64,000 nucleotides of DNA, taken from positions 22,611-86,610 of the forward strand of contig CAJURO010000004.1 of the NCBI GenBank assembly GCA_910588985.1, read 5' to 3'. The notes under the pieces were generated by a model. It was not told where the DNA came from. It did not search any database and saw only the letters and a list, made by a program, of their open reading frames with translations. Source of the DNA: an uncultured Eggerthellaceae bacterium (GTDB taxonomy: Bacteria; Actinomycetota; Coriobacteriia; Coriobacteriales; Eggerthellaceae). Below are positions 42,772 to 51,210 of this stretch, piece after piece (positions within the stretch are counted from its first letter, which is position 1; every line of letters begins with the position of its first letter). A program made the translations under genes and the position numbers.

Positions 42772-44460
42772 TTAGAACAAGCCGCTGATGACGCCATTCT
42801 CATCAACATCGATGCGCTGAGCCGCAGGCGTCTTCCCAAGACCTGGCATCGTCATGATAGAGCCTGTGAGCGCCACAACGAAGCCTGCGCCCGCCGACAC
42901 CTTCACCTCGCGCACGGTGATCGTGAAGTCACGCGGCGCACCGAGCTTTGCTGCATCATCGCTGAACGAGTACTGCGTCTTCGCCATGCATACAGGCATG
43001 TTCGCGAAGCCGAGTCGCTCAAGCTTCTGGATCTCACGCACGGCTTGCGGCTCGAATACCACACCATCTGCATGGTAGATGCGCTGAGCGATCGACTCGA
43101 TCTTCTCGGTCAGCGAAAGGTCATCGCTATAGCAGAACTCGAATGTCTCAGCTGAGCGACCCGCCTCGTCGCCTTGCTCGCAAAGCGCTACGACCTCTTC
43201 GGCAAGCTCGATGCCCCCCTCACCGCCGCGTGCCCATACCTCAGAGAGCGCAACGTTGACCCCGAGCTCTTCGCACTTTGTCCTCACAAGCTCAAGCTCA
43301 GCCTGCGTATCGGTCGGGAACGCGTTAATGGCGACCACGCAAGGCAGATGATAGACATCGGTGATGTTCTGCACATGTTGCAAAAGGTTGGGAAGACCCG
43401 CCTCGAGCGCAGCAAGGTTCTCATCGTTCAGGTCTTCTTTTGCCACGCCTCCGTGGTTCTTGAGCGCACGCACCGTTGCCACAACGACAACAGCATCTGG
43501 CTTGAGATCGGCCAAACGGCATTTGATATCGAGGAATTTCTCAGCACCAAGGTCGGCGCCGAACCCAGCCTCGGTGATGCAATAGTCACCCAAAGCAAGC
43601 GCCATGCGCGTTGCCATGATCGAGTTGCACCCATGTGCGATGTTAGCGAAAGGTCCACCATGCACGAATGCTGGCGTTCCCTCAAGCGTCTGAACAAGGT
43701 TAGGCTTGAGCGCATCCTTGAGAAGGGCGCACATCGCCCCCTCGGCCTTAAGGTCATGGGCAGTCACAGGTTCGTCATCATAGGTATAGCCAACGACGAT
43801 CCGACCGAGACGCTCTTTAAGGTCAGTGATAGAGGTTGCCAGGCAGAAGATCGCCATGACCTCGCTTGCCACCGTGATATCGAAGCCGTCCTCGCGAGGA
43901 ACGCCGTGCGCCCGACCTCCCAGACCATCAACGATGTGACGAAGCTGGCGGTCGTTCATGTCGACGACGCGCTTCCATGTGATGCGACGCGGATCGATAT
44001 TGAGCTCGTTGCCTGCTTGGATATGAGCATCGAGCATGGCAGCAAGGAGATTGTTCGCCGCGCCTATAGCGTGGAAGTCGCCTGTGAAGTGAAGGTTGAT
44101 GTCCTCCATGGGAATGACCTGAGCATATCCACCACCCGCAGCACCTCCCTTGATGCCGAAGACAGGACCGAGCGACGGCTCGCGCAACGCGACGACAACA
44201 TTCTTGCCGATCTTCGAGAGAGCGTCAGCAAGGCCGACGGTCGTAGTGGTCTTGCCCTCGCCCGCAGGCGTCGGATTGATAGCAGTGACCAGGACAAGCT
44301 TACCTTGCTCATGGCTCTCTTTCTTGAGGAGGTTGTAATCCACTTTCGCCTTATGGGAGCCATAGCACTCCAGGTACTCTTCAGCGACACCTGCCGCTGC
44401 GGCCACCTCGGTGATCTTCTTCGGCGTTGCTTTTTGTGCGATCTCGATATCGGTAAGCAT
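42772..44460 (-). CDS. fhs: formate-tetrahydrofolate ligase
   Basis: 562 residues, the usual length. It makes 10-formyl-THF from formate, THF and ATP, feeding purine synthesis or one-carbon fermentation and acetogenesis-type reactions. Visible signatures: TPAGEGKTTTTVGLADAL (P-loop), REPSLGPVFGIKGGAAGGGYAQVIPMEDINLHFTGD (read in parts), RRITWKRVVDMNDRQLR, VPREDGFDITVASEVMAI, FVHGGPFANIAHGCNSI, EAGFGADLGAEKF, and the C-terminal MPGLGKTPAAQRIDVDENGVISGLF. Its ATG shares a base with the coaX stop, so the two are coupled. A structured-RNA promoter begins immediately after its stop. Confidence 0.98.
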   Translation of the reverse strand: MLTDIEIAQKATPKKITEVAAAAGVAEEYLECYGSHKAKVDYNLLKKESHEQGKLVLVTAINPTPAGEGKTTTTVGLADALSKIGKNVVVALREPSLGPVFGIKGGAAGGGYAQVIPMEDINLHFTGDFHAIGAANNLLAAMLDAHIQAGNELNIDPRRITWKRVVDMNDRQLRHIVDGLGGRAHGVPREDGFDITVASEVMAIFCLATSITDLKERLGRIVVGYTYDDEPVTAHDLKAEGAMCALLKDALKPNLVQTLEGTPAFVHGGPFANIAHGCNSIMATRMALALGDYCITEAGFGADLGAEKFLDIKCRLADLKPDAVVVVATVRALKNHGGVAKEDLNDENLAALEAGLPNLLQHVQNITDVYHLPCVVAINAFPTDTQAELELVRTKCEELGVNVALSEVWARGGEGGIELAEEVVALCEQGDEAGRSAETFEFCYSDDLSLTEKIESIAQRIYHADGVVFEPQAVREIQKLERLGFANMPVCMAKTQYSFSDDAAKLGAPRDFTITVREVKVSAGAGFVVALTGSIMTMPGLGKTPAAQRIDVDENGVISGLF

Positions 44461-45272
44461 TACCCCTCCTCTTCTCTGTTCTGTGCGACCAAGCGTAACC
44501 CAATAAGGGTCAGATTCGGCTCAACATCGGTGATGATGCTCGAATACTGGCTCACAAGCTCGGCGAAGCCACCGGTAGCAACGATGCTGCACGCACCACC
44601 TTCGCCTCGAGGCTTCTCGCCAAGCTCTGCGACCATGCCACGGATGAGCGCATCAGCTCGGAATGACTCGCCGAATATGACACCGGATTGAATAGCTTCT
44701 TCTGTGTTGGACCCGATGATGTGCGCAGGCGCAACAAGCTCGGTGGCAGCAAGCTTCGTCGCATGCGAAAAGAGCGCATCTGCCCCTGTTTTAAGCCCTG
44801 GCGCGATGACGCCACCAACGAATGCGCCCGATCGATCTATCGCTTCGATATTCGTTGCCGTCCCGAAATCGACCACCATGACAGGAGCACCGAAGAGCGC
44901 TCGCGCAGCGACTGCATCTGCTATACGGTCCTGGCCGATCTCATGGGGGTTGGCATACGATGCCTTGAAAAGGCCTACGCGCTGTGCGGCATCTGCCGTA
45001 CACATCATGGCCTCTATTCCCCAGATGCTTCGAATAGCCGAGCGCCAAGCTTCTGTAAGCGCTGGCACCACGGAGGCCAAGATCGCTGCATCTATCGACG
45101 TAGGATCGATGCTCGCAAGCGAGAACAGCGGCAGCAACTTCGCTCGAATGTCATCGACCGCAGCTGCCTTGTTCGTTCTAATCCTCCATGTAATCGGAAC
45201 CTCGTCCGCTTGCGCGCCTCTGTAAAGCCCGATCACGGTCTGTGTATTTCCGACATCTAAAGTAAGTAGCAT
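44460..45272 (-). CDS. coaX: type III pantothenate kinase
   Basis: 270 residues of CoaX, an ASKHA-fold kinase for the first step of coenzyme A synthesis. Motifs: LLTLDVGNTQTVIGLYRG (phosphate 1), ASVVPALTEAWRSAI, NPHEIGQDRIADAVAARALFGAPVMVVDFGTATNIEAIDRSGAFVGGVIAPGL (read in parts), SNTEEAIQSGVIFG and VATGGFAELVSQ. The ATG at 45272 is used; an in-frame TTG at 45287 would add five residues. It is the first gene of a coaX-fhs pair and is divergent from the response regulator gene. Confidence 0.95.
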   Translation of the reverse strand: MLLTLDVGNTQTVIGLYRGAQADEVPITWRIRTNKAAAVDDIRAKLLPLFSLASIDPTSIDAAILASVVPALTEAWRSAIRSIWGIEAMMCTADAAQRVGLFKASYANPHEIGQDRIADAVAARALFGAPVMVVDFGTATNIEAIDRSGAFVGGVIAPGLKTGADALFSHATKLAATELVAPAHIIGSNTEEAIQSGVIFGESFRADALIRGMVAELGEKPRGEGGACSIVATGGFAELVSQYSSIITDVEPNLTLIGLRLVAQNREEEG

Positions 45273-45381
45273 ATTAGTGACGTTCAACTTTCATATATGA
45301 GTCTTCCACTATAATATCGAGAGTATAGCAATCGGGACGATCAGCAGAAGCTGCATGATCGAACAAGGGGGCATCACAAAT

Positions 45382-46074
45382 ATGAGCGACACATCCACTC
45401 GCATCCTCGTTGTTGACGACGAAGCCACCATCACTGATTTCGTTGGATATGCTCTGCGCAAGGAAGGCTATCTAGCTGATATCGTTTCAACAGGCGAGGA
45501 TGCACTCTCAATGGCAGCGCAAAATGACTACGCGCTCTTTATCTTAGATATCATGCTGCCAGGCATGGATGGATACGAGCTCTGCCGCCGCATCCGCACC
45601 AATTCCGACTCCCCCGTCCTCTTCCTCTCCGCTCGTGATACTGAACTTGACAAGGTCGTCGGGCTCGAGATCGGCGGAGATGACTACCTGGCAAAGCCCT
45701 TTGGCGTGCGCGAGCTCATTGCACGCGTCCGTGCCCTGCTTCGCCGTGGCTCTGGAAGCATCGGTGGACAGCACAATACCGTTACTGTGAACGGCATCAC
45801 GCTTGACGAAGATGCTCACACCGCATCTGGTGAGAACGGAGAGATCGATCTGACACCGCGCGAATTCGAGCTGCTTGCCTCGCTTATGAAAAATGCTGGC
45901 AAGGTGGTCAGCCGTGAAGATCTTCTCCGTGATGCATGGGGCTGGGAATATCTCACTGAGACCAAGACCGTTGACACGCACATCAAGCGCTTGCGCGACA
46001 AGGTCTCGGGAGCTGGATACGACCCAACGCTCATCGAAACCGTCCGCGGATATGGCTATCGCTTCAAAGCATAA
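45382..46074 (+). CDS. OmpR/PhoB family response regulator
   Basis: 230 residues. The receiver domain has the acidic pair Asp12-Asp13 in LVVDDEATI, the phosphoacceptor Asp56 in LFILDIMLPGMDGYE, Ser/Thr in VLFLSARD and Lys near 105 in YLAKPFG. The C-terminal winged helix contains IDLTPREFELLASLMKNAGKVVSREDLLRDAWGW and KTVDTHIKRLRDKVSGAGYDPTLIETVRGYGYRF. It is a DNA-binding transcription regulator controlled by phosphorylation. No histidine kinase gene follows; a hairpin ends the transcript 34 bases later. AAGGGGG about ten bases upstream favours the ATG at 45382 over one 27 bases earlier. Confidence 0.95.
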   Translation: MSDTSTRILVVDDEATITDFVGYALRKEGYLADIVSTGEDALSMAAQNDYALFILDIMLPGMDGYELCRRIRTNSDSPVLFLSARDTELDKVVGLEIGGDDYLAKPFGVRELIARVRALLRRGSGSIGGQHNTVTVNGITLDEDAHTASGENGEIDLTPREFELLASLMKNAGKVVSREDLLRDAWGWEYLTETKTVDTHIKRLRDKVSGAGYDPTLIETVRGYGYRFKA

Positions 46075-46107
46075 GCGCCCAGAACAACTAAGCTTCTGTG
46101 TAAATTT

Positions 46108-46133
46108 GAAGAGCTCCTGCATAGGAGCTCTTC
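46108..46133 (+). terminator. hairpin terminator after the response regulator
   Basis: gaagagctcct (46108-46118) pairs with aggagctcttc (46123-46133) around gcat. It is followed by ttacattgctt, a poor T run. It is the likely transcript end of the response regulator gene. Confidence 0.7.
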
Positions 46134-46161
46134 TTACATTGCTTAGGATAAGTCTTTGAGA

Positions 46162-46226
46162 TATGAAATCGAGGCAGCTTCGTTCATAAGCATTCGCAGC
46201 ATTCACTACGCTCCCTCGATTTCATA
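46162..46226. other. 13-bp inverted repeat enclosing 39 bases
   Basis: tatgaaatcgagg (46162-46174) and cctcgatttcata (46214-46226) are perfectly complementary and flank 39 bases with no open frame. It lies between the response regulator and the convergent yacP-like gene and ends 12 bases from the latter's stop. The size and geometry resemble the 12-bp stem with 38-nt interior at 18701-18762, although the sequences differ. Confidence 0.45.
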
Positions 46227-46237
46227 AAGACTTTATG

Positions 46238-46777
46238 TCAGGAGAGCGACTCGCGCAAACGCTCGAGCTTCGCACGAACATCAGCAGGCACACGCTCTGA
46301 GACCGTCCGCTTCTGCGAGATCTCGGGGTGCTTCTCCTCGTCTACCTCGTCGTAGCACATGCTGACCTCTTGGCAAAAGCCCTCTGAGCTCATCCGATCA
46401 ACGCCACCGCCGAACACCGCATCTTGTATGCCCGCATCACTGGTGACAACAAGTGTTTCGATACCGCGCTCGCGCGCATCATGCGCGAGCTGCTCGATCA
46501 GGCGATCAGCGGACTGCCCGCTCTTCGAGAAGACCACGCTCACATGACCCACTTTTTGGAATTCGGCATGCGAATAGGCATTTCCCGCACCATCGAAGAC
46601 GATCGTAGCCTCATACGCTCTTCCCGCGAAGTTGATGACATCGTTGATGAGGCGCTCGCGCGCGGTGTTGAACATGTCGTCTGTGTAATCAGGCCCTTTG
46701 ATGACCTTATAGCGCGACCCCGATCGAAGGACGTTGTACCCGTCAACGATCAAAGCGCGACGACGTGAAGATGCCAT
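46238..46777 (-). CDS. yacP: YacP-like NYN domain ribonuclease
   Basis: 179 residues of the NYN (PIN-like) family; Bacillus YacP/Rae1 is a ribosome-associated endoribonuclease. The catalytic Asp-containing strand is ALIVDGYNVLRS, then ARERLINDVINFAGRAYEATIVFDGAG, VVFSKSGQSADRLIEQLAHDARERG and TLVVTSDAGIQDAVFGGGVDRMSSEGF. A 50-residue charged C-terminal tail follows. The start overlaps nothing; it lies five bases after the rlmB stop, with GGGAGG nine bases upstream. The rlmB-yacP order is conserved in Gram-positive bacteria. Confidence 0.9.
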   Translation of the reverse strand: MASSRRRALIVDGYNVLRSGSRYKVIKGPDYTDDMFNTARERLINDVINFAGRAYEATIVFDGAGNAYSHAEFQKVGHVSVVFSKSGQSADRLIEQLAHDARERGIETLVVTSDAGIQDAVFGGGVDRMSSEGFCQEVSMCYDEVDEEKHPEISQKRTVSERVPADVRAKLERLRESLS

Positions 46778-46781
46778 GCGC

Positions 46782-47591
46782 TCATGCCTCCCAGTTCTGG
46801 CGGAGCCATTCATACATCAAAGCCGTTGACGCTTGTGCGACATTGAGGGAAGAGATATGCCCCACCTGAGGTAATTTGCACATAAGGTCAGCATGGTCGA
46901 GAACAAGGCTCGACACGCCTGTCTGCTCATTCCCCATGACGAGCGCGATCTTTCCCACAAGGTCTGTCTCCCATACGGTCGAGGTCGCATGTTCGCTTGC
47001 AGCAACGACCCAGAAACCCTCGTCTTTCAGCTTCTCGAGCGCACCAACTATATTCGCAACCTGCGCAACCTGTATATGAGCTATGGCACCCGCAGAGCTT
47101 TTGAATGTTGCAGGCGTCACATGCGCAGACCGCTTGTTGGGGATGATGATGCCACTTGCTCCTACCGCTTCAGCAGATCGCGCAATGGCGCCAAGATTGC
47201 CCGCATCAGTGAGATGATCGCAAACGATAACAAGCGCGCGCGAGTCATTGCGCTCGAAATCGGCCTGCGCGGTTGAGACGATGTCGCCTAAGCCACAATA
47301 TGGAAAGGCCCCAGCACGCGCGATGACCCCTTGATTGATATGGACGCGTGGAGATGATCCGTCGTCTTTCTTGCCCTTACGACCTGATCGAGCATCAGGA
47401 TCACGTTCAATCATCTCGTCAAGACGGCGCCGCGATACCTCGCGCACGGTGATGTCAGCAGCTCGGGCTTTGCGCAAGATATCTTTCACGAGATCATCAC
47501 GCTCAAGATTATCCGCGACGAAGATCTCATCTATGGGGTATCCGCTCTTCACTGCCTCAAGAACAGGACGTTTTCCTTCAATATAGGCCAC
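46782..47591 (-). CDS. rlmB: 23S rRNA (guanosine-2'-O-)-methyltransferase RlmB-like (TrmH family)
   Basis: 269 residues of the SPOUT-fold TrmH family. The N-terminal substrate-binding domain starts YIEGKRPVLEAVKSGYPIDEIFVA. A basic insert SGRKGKKDDG separates it from the catalytic domain with DHLTDAGNLGAIARSAEAVGASGIIIP (motif 1), LVMGNEQTGVSSLVLDHAD (motif 2) and VGHISSLNVAQASTALMYEWLRQ (motif 3), which form the SAM-binding knot. It methylates a ribose in 23S rRNA or tRNA. The start is GTG with AGGTG eight bases upstream. Confidence 0.93.
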   Translation of the reverse strand: MAYIEGKRPVLEAVKSGYPIDEIFVADNLERDDLVKDILRKARAADITVREVSRRRLDEMIERDPDARSGRKGKKDDGSSPRVHINQGVIARAGAFPYCGLGDIVSTAQADFERNDSRALVIVCDHLTDAGNLGAIARSAEAVGASGIIIPNKRSAHVTPATFKSSAGAIAHIQVAQVANIVGALEKLKDEGFWVVAASEHATSTVWETDLVGKIALVMGNEQTGVSSLVLDHADLMCKLPQVGHISSLNVAQASTALMYEWLRQNWEA

Positions 47592-47647
47592 GTAATCACA
47601 CCTCGTCGCGCCTTATCTTCAGCTCCGTTAACACCTCAAGGATACAC

Positions 47648-47677
47648 CAAGGCCCTAGCGGATCTGCCAGGGCCTTG
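47648..47677 (-). terminator. hairpin downstream of the phasin-like gene
   Basis: caaggccct (47648-47656) pairs with agggccttg (47669-47677) around a 12-nt loop. It lies 90 bases beyond the phasin-like stop on the minus strand and just upstream of rlmB. It lacks a clear T run, so it is a weak terminator call. Confidence 0.45.
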
Positions 47678-47767
47678 TAAAGGGTTCGATGAAGCGCGAG
47701 AGACTTGAAGCAAAAATCCTTGCCCTACAGCCGCAATGCCGCGTGCATCTCTCTCGCACCGCTTGTT

Positions 47768-48103
47768 CTATTCGCTTTCCGCCTCTATTTCAGCGGCCTC
47801 TTCGTTCTGAAGCTCTGCGTCGGTATCAACCGTTGCAGCAAGCTCGGCAACGCGTGCAGCGAATGCATCGCGCTCTTCCTTGGTCATCGTCTTCATGCGA
47901 GCCGCGATGATCTGATCACGCAACTCGGTCGTCTTCTCGCTTGTCTGCTGAGAGAGCTGCTCGGCAATATCCTTGCCCTGATCGATGGTGATCTGGCCTT
48001 TTTGGACCAGCTGGTCGAGAACTTGCTGCGACTTCTCAGCACCGATTGCCAGAGCGCCGATACCTGCAAGGAATATATCGCGGAAAGGATCTGTCGTTGT
48101 CAT
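47768..48103 (-). CDS. phasin-family-like small helical protein
   Basis: 111 residues, predicted all-helical and acidic at the C terminus. It begins MTTTDPFRDIFLAGIGALAIGA and continues EKSQQVLDQLVQKGQITIDQGKDIAEQL, a pattern shared with phasin/PhaF-like and apolipoprotein-like small proteins that have a hydrophobic N-terminal helix and a coiled-coil remainder. In Actinobacteria these are widespread and not necessarily linked to polyhydroxyalkanoate; no PHA genes are nearby. AGGAGG precedes the ATG. It is probably monocistronic. Confidence 0.75.
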   Translation of the reverse strand: MTTTDPFRDIFLAGIGALAIGAEKSQQVLDQLVQKGQITIDQGKDIAEQLSQQTSEKTTELRDQIIAARMKTMTKEERDAFAARVAELAATVDTDAELQNEEAAEIEAESE

Positions 48104-48219
48104 GATGTACCTCCTAGAGCTCTATGAACATACATCCATGATGCACCTTAGCGCCCACGCAAGCTCTCGCTTTCGCGCTCTGTTACACAACCGTTTGTGA
48201 TGAAAGAGACGACGCGCCC

Positions 48220-49974
48220 TTACGAGAAGAGCGTCTCGAAGATCGTGACGCCACCTCTACTCATGTCATTCATGCGCTTGTTCGCGAAGCTGAGCAGTTC
48301 TGCGATGACATCAAGGTCGATCTCTCCCGATTCGCCCGTGAGCCGGCGACGCACCTCTACCTTATTCTCGGCCAGGCTTCGCTTGCCTACGATGATCTGA
48401 AGTGGCCAGCCTATGAGCTCTGCATCTGCGAATTTGACGCCTGCGCGCTCGTCGCGATCATCAAGCACCACTTCGAACCCAAGCTTCGCCGCCTCTGAAG
48501 CCAAGTTCTCCGCCGTCTTCATAACGTTCTCGTCTTTGACATCAAGCGGCAAGACGCAAATATGCGCAGGCGCTACCGCAAGCGGCCATCGGATGCCAAC
48601 ATCATCGGAGTGCTGCTCGACGATGGCTGCAAGCGTACGAGAGACGCCTACACCGTAGCATCCCATAATGAACGGTTGCTCTTTGCCATTCTTGTCAAGG
48701 TAGGTCGCCCCCATCGCCTTCGAATACTTATCTCCAAGCTGGAAGACCTGGCTCACCTCGATGCCACGCGCACCCTTGAGAGCACATCCACACTCGGGGC
48801 ACGCATCTGCGGGAGCCACCACGCAAAGATCAGCCCATGCATCGACCGTGAAATCAGTGCCTTGAGCAGCACCCACATAGTGGTAGCCCTCCTCATTCGC
48901 TCCGACCACCCATTGCGGGATGGCCTTGAGCGACACATCAGCGACAACGCGAGCTCCCTCAGGAAGATCGATCGGTCCCATCGAGCCTTTGTGAAGCCCG
49001 AAGGCGAGCATCTCTTCGTCGGTCAGAAGCTCGAACCCAGGTATTGCGCGAAGCGCCTTGATCTCATTGAGCTCATGATCTCCGGGAATGAAGAGGACCG
49101 TGAGACCACCGTCCTCGTCCTTGCCAGAGAGCGCTTTCACCGTGGACGATGTTGGGATCGAAAGGAATTCAGCAAGCTCTTCGATCGTATGGATGCCAGG
49201 CGTTTCGATCTTCTCCAAGCGATCGACCGCATGCACGCTTGGATGAGCGATGCACGCTCCCGCCTCAGTGTTCGCCGCATACCCGCAATCACAATAGACA
49301 AGCTCGGCCTCACCTGAATCAGCCAATGCCATGAACTCTGTCGTGACCTTGCCCCCGATCTGGCCAGAATCAGCCTCGACCGCACGCCACTCCAGTCCGC
49401 ACCTATTGCAGATGGTGCCATAGGCATCGCTCATAGCGTCATACGTCTCTTGGAGCGATTCTTGCGTGTCATGGAAGGAATACGCGTCCTTCATGATGAA
49501 TTCACGTGAGCGCAGAAGGCCGAAGCGCGGGCGGATCTCGTCGCGGAACTTCACCTGGATCTGATAGAGGCACACAGGCAATTGCTTATAGGAGCGAAGC
49601 TCGCCGCGGATGAGCGAGGTGATGAGCTCCTCATGGGTAGGCCCAAGGCAGAAGCCATGGTCGTGCCTATCAACAAGGCGCATGAGCTCAGGGCCATAAT
49701 CATCCCATCGTCCGCTCTCGTGCCAGAGCTCTGAGGGCTGCAACGCGGGCATCATGATCTCAAGCGCACCTCGTGCGTTCATCTCTTCTCGGACGATGTT
49801 CTCGATCTTGGAGAGAACGCGATAGCCAAGCGGCAGGAACGTGTATACCCCTGATGCGGTCTTGCGAATCATCCCCGCACGCTGCAGAAGGCGATGTGAT
49901 GCGATCTCAGCATCGGCGGGATCATCCCTGAGCGTCGGGACATAGAGCTTGCTCATGCGCAGTACTTCTTGCAT
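48220..49974 (-). CDS. proS: prolyl-tRNA synthetase
   Basis: 584 residues of the bacterial-type class II ProRS. It has KTASGVYTFLPLGYRVLSKIENIVREEMNARGA (read in parts), LGPTHEELITSLIRGELRSYKQLP, KFRDEIRPRFGLLRSREFIMKDAYSFH, a YbaK-like editing insertion roughly from residue 225 to 390 (VKALSGKDEDGGLTVLFIPGDHELN), then CYGVGVSRTLAAIVEQ (motif 3) and an anticodon-binding domain. An ATG at 49956 is an alternative start. It is third in rseP-ispG-proS. Confidence 0.97.
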   Translation of the reverse strand: MQEVLRMSKLYVPTLRDDPADAEIASHRLLQRAGMIRKTASGVYTFLPLGYRVLSKIENIVREEMNARGALEIMMPALQPSELWHESGRWDDYGPELMRLVDRHDHGFCLGPTHEELITSLIRGELRSYKQLPVCLYQIQVKFRDEIRPRFGLLRSREFIMKDAYSFHDTQESLQETYDAMSDAYGTICNRCGLEWRAVEADSGQIGGKVTTEFMALADSGEAELVYCDCGYAANTEAGACIAHPSVHAVDRLEKIETPGIHTIEELAEFLSIPTSSTVKALSGKDEDGGLTVLFIPGDHELNEIKALRAIPGFELLTDEEMLAFGLHKGSMGPIDLPEGARVVADVSLKAIPQWVVGANEEGYHYVGAAQGTDFTVDAWADLCVVAPADACPECGCALKGARGIEVSQVFQLGDKYSKAMGATYLDKNGKEQPFIMGCYGVGVSRTLAAIVEQHSDDVGIRWPLAVAPAHICVLPLDVKDENVMKTAENLASEAAKLGFEVVLDDRDERAGVKFADAELIGWPLQIIVGKRSLAENKVEVRRRLTGESGEIDLDVIAELLSFANKRMNDMSRGGVTIFETLFS

Positions 49975-50032
49975 AACCTGGTCACCCTTCGATCTTGATG
50001 TGCGAAGCCATCATGGCGCTGAGAGCTCTCCG

Positions 50033-51109
50033 TTAAAGCTCGACCTTGTCGACCTCAGCAAGCAAGGCATCCACGATCTCGTCTTCGCTAACTTTTTTGA
50101 TGATTTTACCATGGGAGAAGATGGCTCCTTGCCCGTCGCCGCATGCAACGCCGACATCAGCATCGCGAGCCTCGCCAGGGCCATTGACAACGCACCCCAT
50201 CACGGCAACCTTGATAGGCTTATCCGTGCGCAGAAGAGCATCTTCGACTTGACGTGCAAGGCTGATGAGGTCGACCTTGCATCGCCCGCATGTCGGACAG
50301 CTGATGATCTCAGGAATGCGACGGCGAATGTTCAGGCACCCAAGCAACTGCCATGCAGCTTGAACCTCAAGCGTCGGGTCATCAGTAAGAGAGATGCGCA
50401 AGGTGTCACCGATGCCCTCCGCCAAAAGGATGCCAAGCCCGCACGCTGATTTCACAAGACCCTGCATAGCTCCGCCCGCTTCGGTCACCCCAATATGCAA
50501 AGGGATGTGCGGCAGGTCATGTGAAAGGAGCCGATAGGTCTCAACTGTGGTCATGACGTCATGAGCCTTAGCTGAAACGACGATGTCGTGGAAATCGCGC
50601 TCTTCCTCAAAATAGCGAACGTATTGCGTCGCTGAGAGCGCAAGCTTCTCTGGAAGCGAGAGCTCTTCGCGAGAAGAGACCTCTGAGTCGAGCGAACCAG
50701 CATTCACGCCAATGCGGATCGGGATGCCCACCCCACGCGCCGCATCGATGACCAGATCGGTCTCGGCTAACCCGCCAATGTTGCCAGGATTGATGCGCAA
50801 CGCAGCAGCCCCCCGCCATGCCGCTTCAATGGCGCACTTGCTGTCGAAATGGATGTCTGCCACAACAGGAAGCACAGACGCCTCGCAAACACGCGCGAAC
50901 ACGTTCAAGCTCTCACGCGAAGGGATCGCCATGCGCACCACTTCGCATCCTACATCGGCAAGCGCCTCGATCTGACGCATGTTGGCAGCGAAGTCGTCAG
51001 CAGGCGCAGAGAGCATCGACTGGACGACAACGGGGGCGCCTCCTCCAAGAGGGACGTTTCCAACCTTGACCTGACGGGTCATCTCACGGGCGGTAGCTTG
51101 ATTCTCCAT
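50033..51109 (-). CDS. ispG: 4-hydroxy-3-methylbut-2-enyl-diphosphate synthase
   Basis: 358 residues of IspG/GcpE, the 4Fe-4S reductive dehydratase of the non-mevalonate isoprenoid pathway. It begins with RQVKVGNVPLGGGAPVVVQSML and contains IRINPGN-like LRINPGNIGG, IGVNAGSLD, LHIGVTEAG, GIGDTLRISLTDDP, and the cluster ligands CPTCGRC together with VMGCVVNGPGEARDADVG. The stop of rseP lies about 100 bases upstream and proS follows after 58 bases. In many Actinobacteria dxr precedes rseP in this cluster; it is absent here. Confidence 0.96.
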   Translation of the reverse strand: MENQATAREMTRQVKVGNVPLGGGAPVVVQSMLSAPADDFAANMRQIEALADVGCEVVRMAIPSRESLNVFARVCEASVLPVVADIHFDSKCAIEAAWRGAAALRINPGNIGGLAETDLVIDAARGVGIPIRIGVNAGSLDSEVSSREELSLPEKLALSATQYVRYFEEERDFHDIVVSAKAHDVMTTVETYRLLSHDLPHIPLHIGVTEAGGAMQGLVKSACGLGILLAEGIGDTLRISLTDDPTLEVQAAWQLLGCLNIRRRIPEIISCPTCGRCKVDLISLARQVEDALLRTDKPIKVAVMGCVVNGPGEARDADVGVACGDGQGAIFSHGKIIKKVSEDEIVDALLAEVDKVEL

Positions 51110-51210
51110 AACCTTGATAGCTCTTTTCGTTTATCGAGCGAAGGCGATACAGAAATAGTCGGCCCTCGTTCTCCCTTTAGCTCTGTCACCTTGAACGGGA
51201 CACATGAATT

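Noticed and set aside
42103..43155. Plus-strand frame of 350 codons
   Set aside because: It spans antisense of rarA, the structured RNA and antisense of fhs, and is low-complexity Arg/Ser-rich.
43174..44691. Plus-strand frame of 505 codons
   Set aside because: It is the antisense shadow of fhs; its translation has no domain pattern and fhs is unambiguous.
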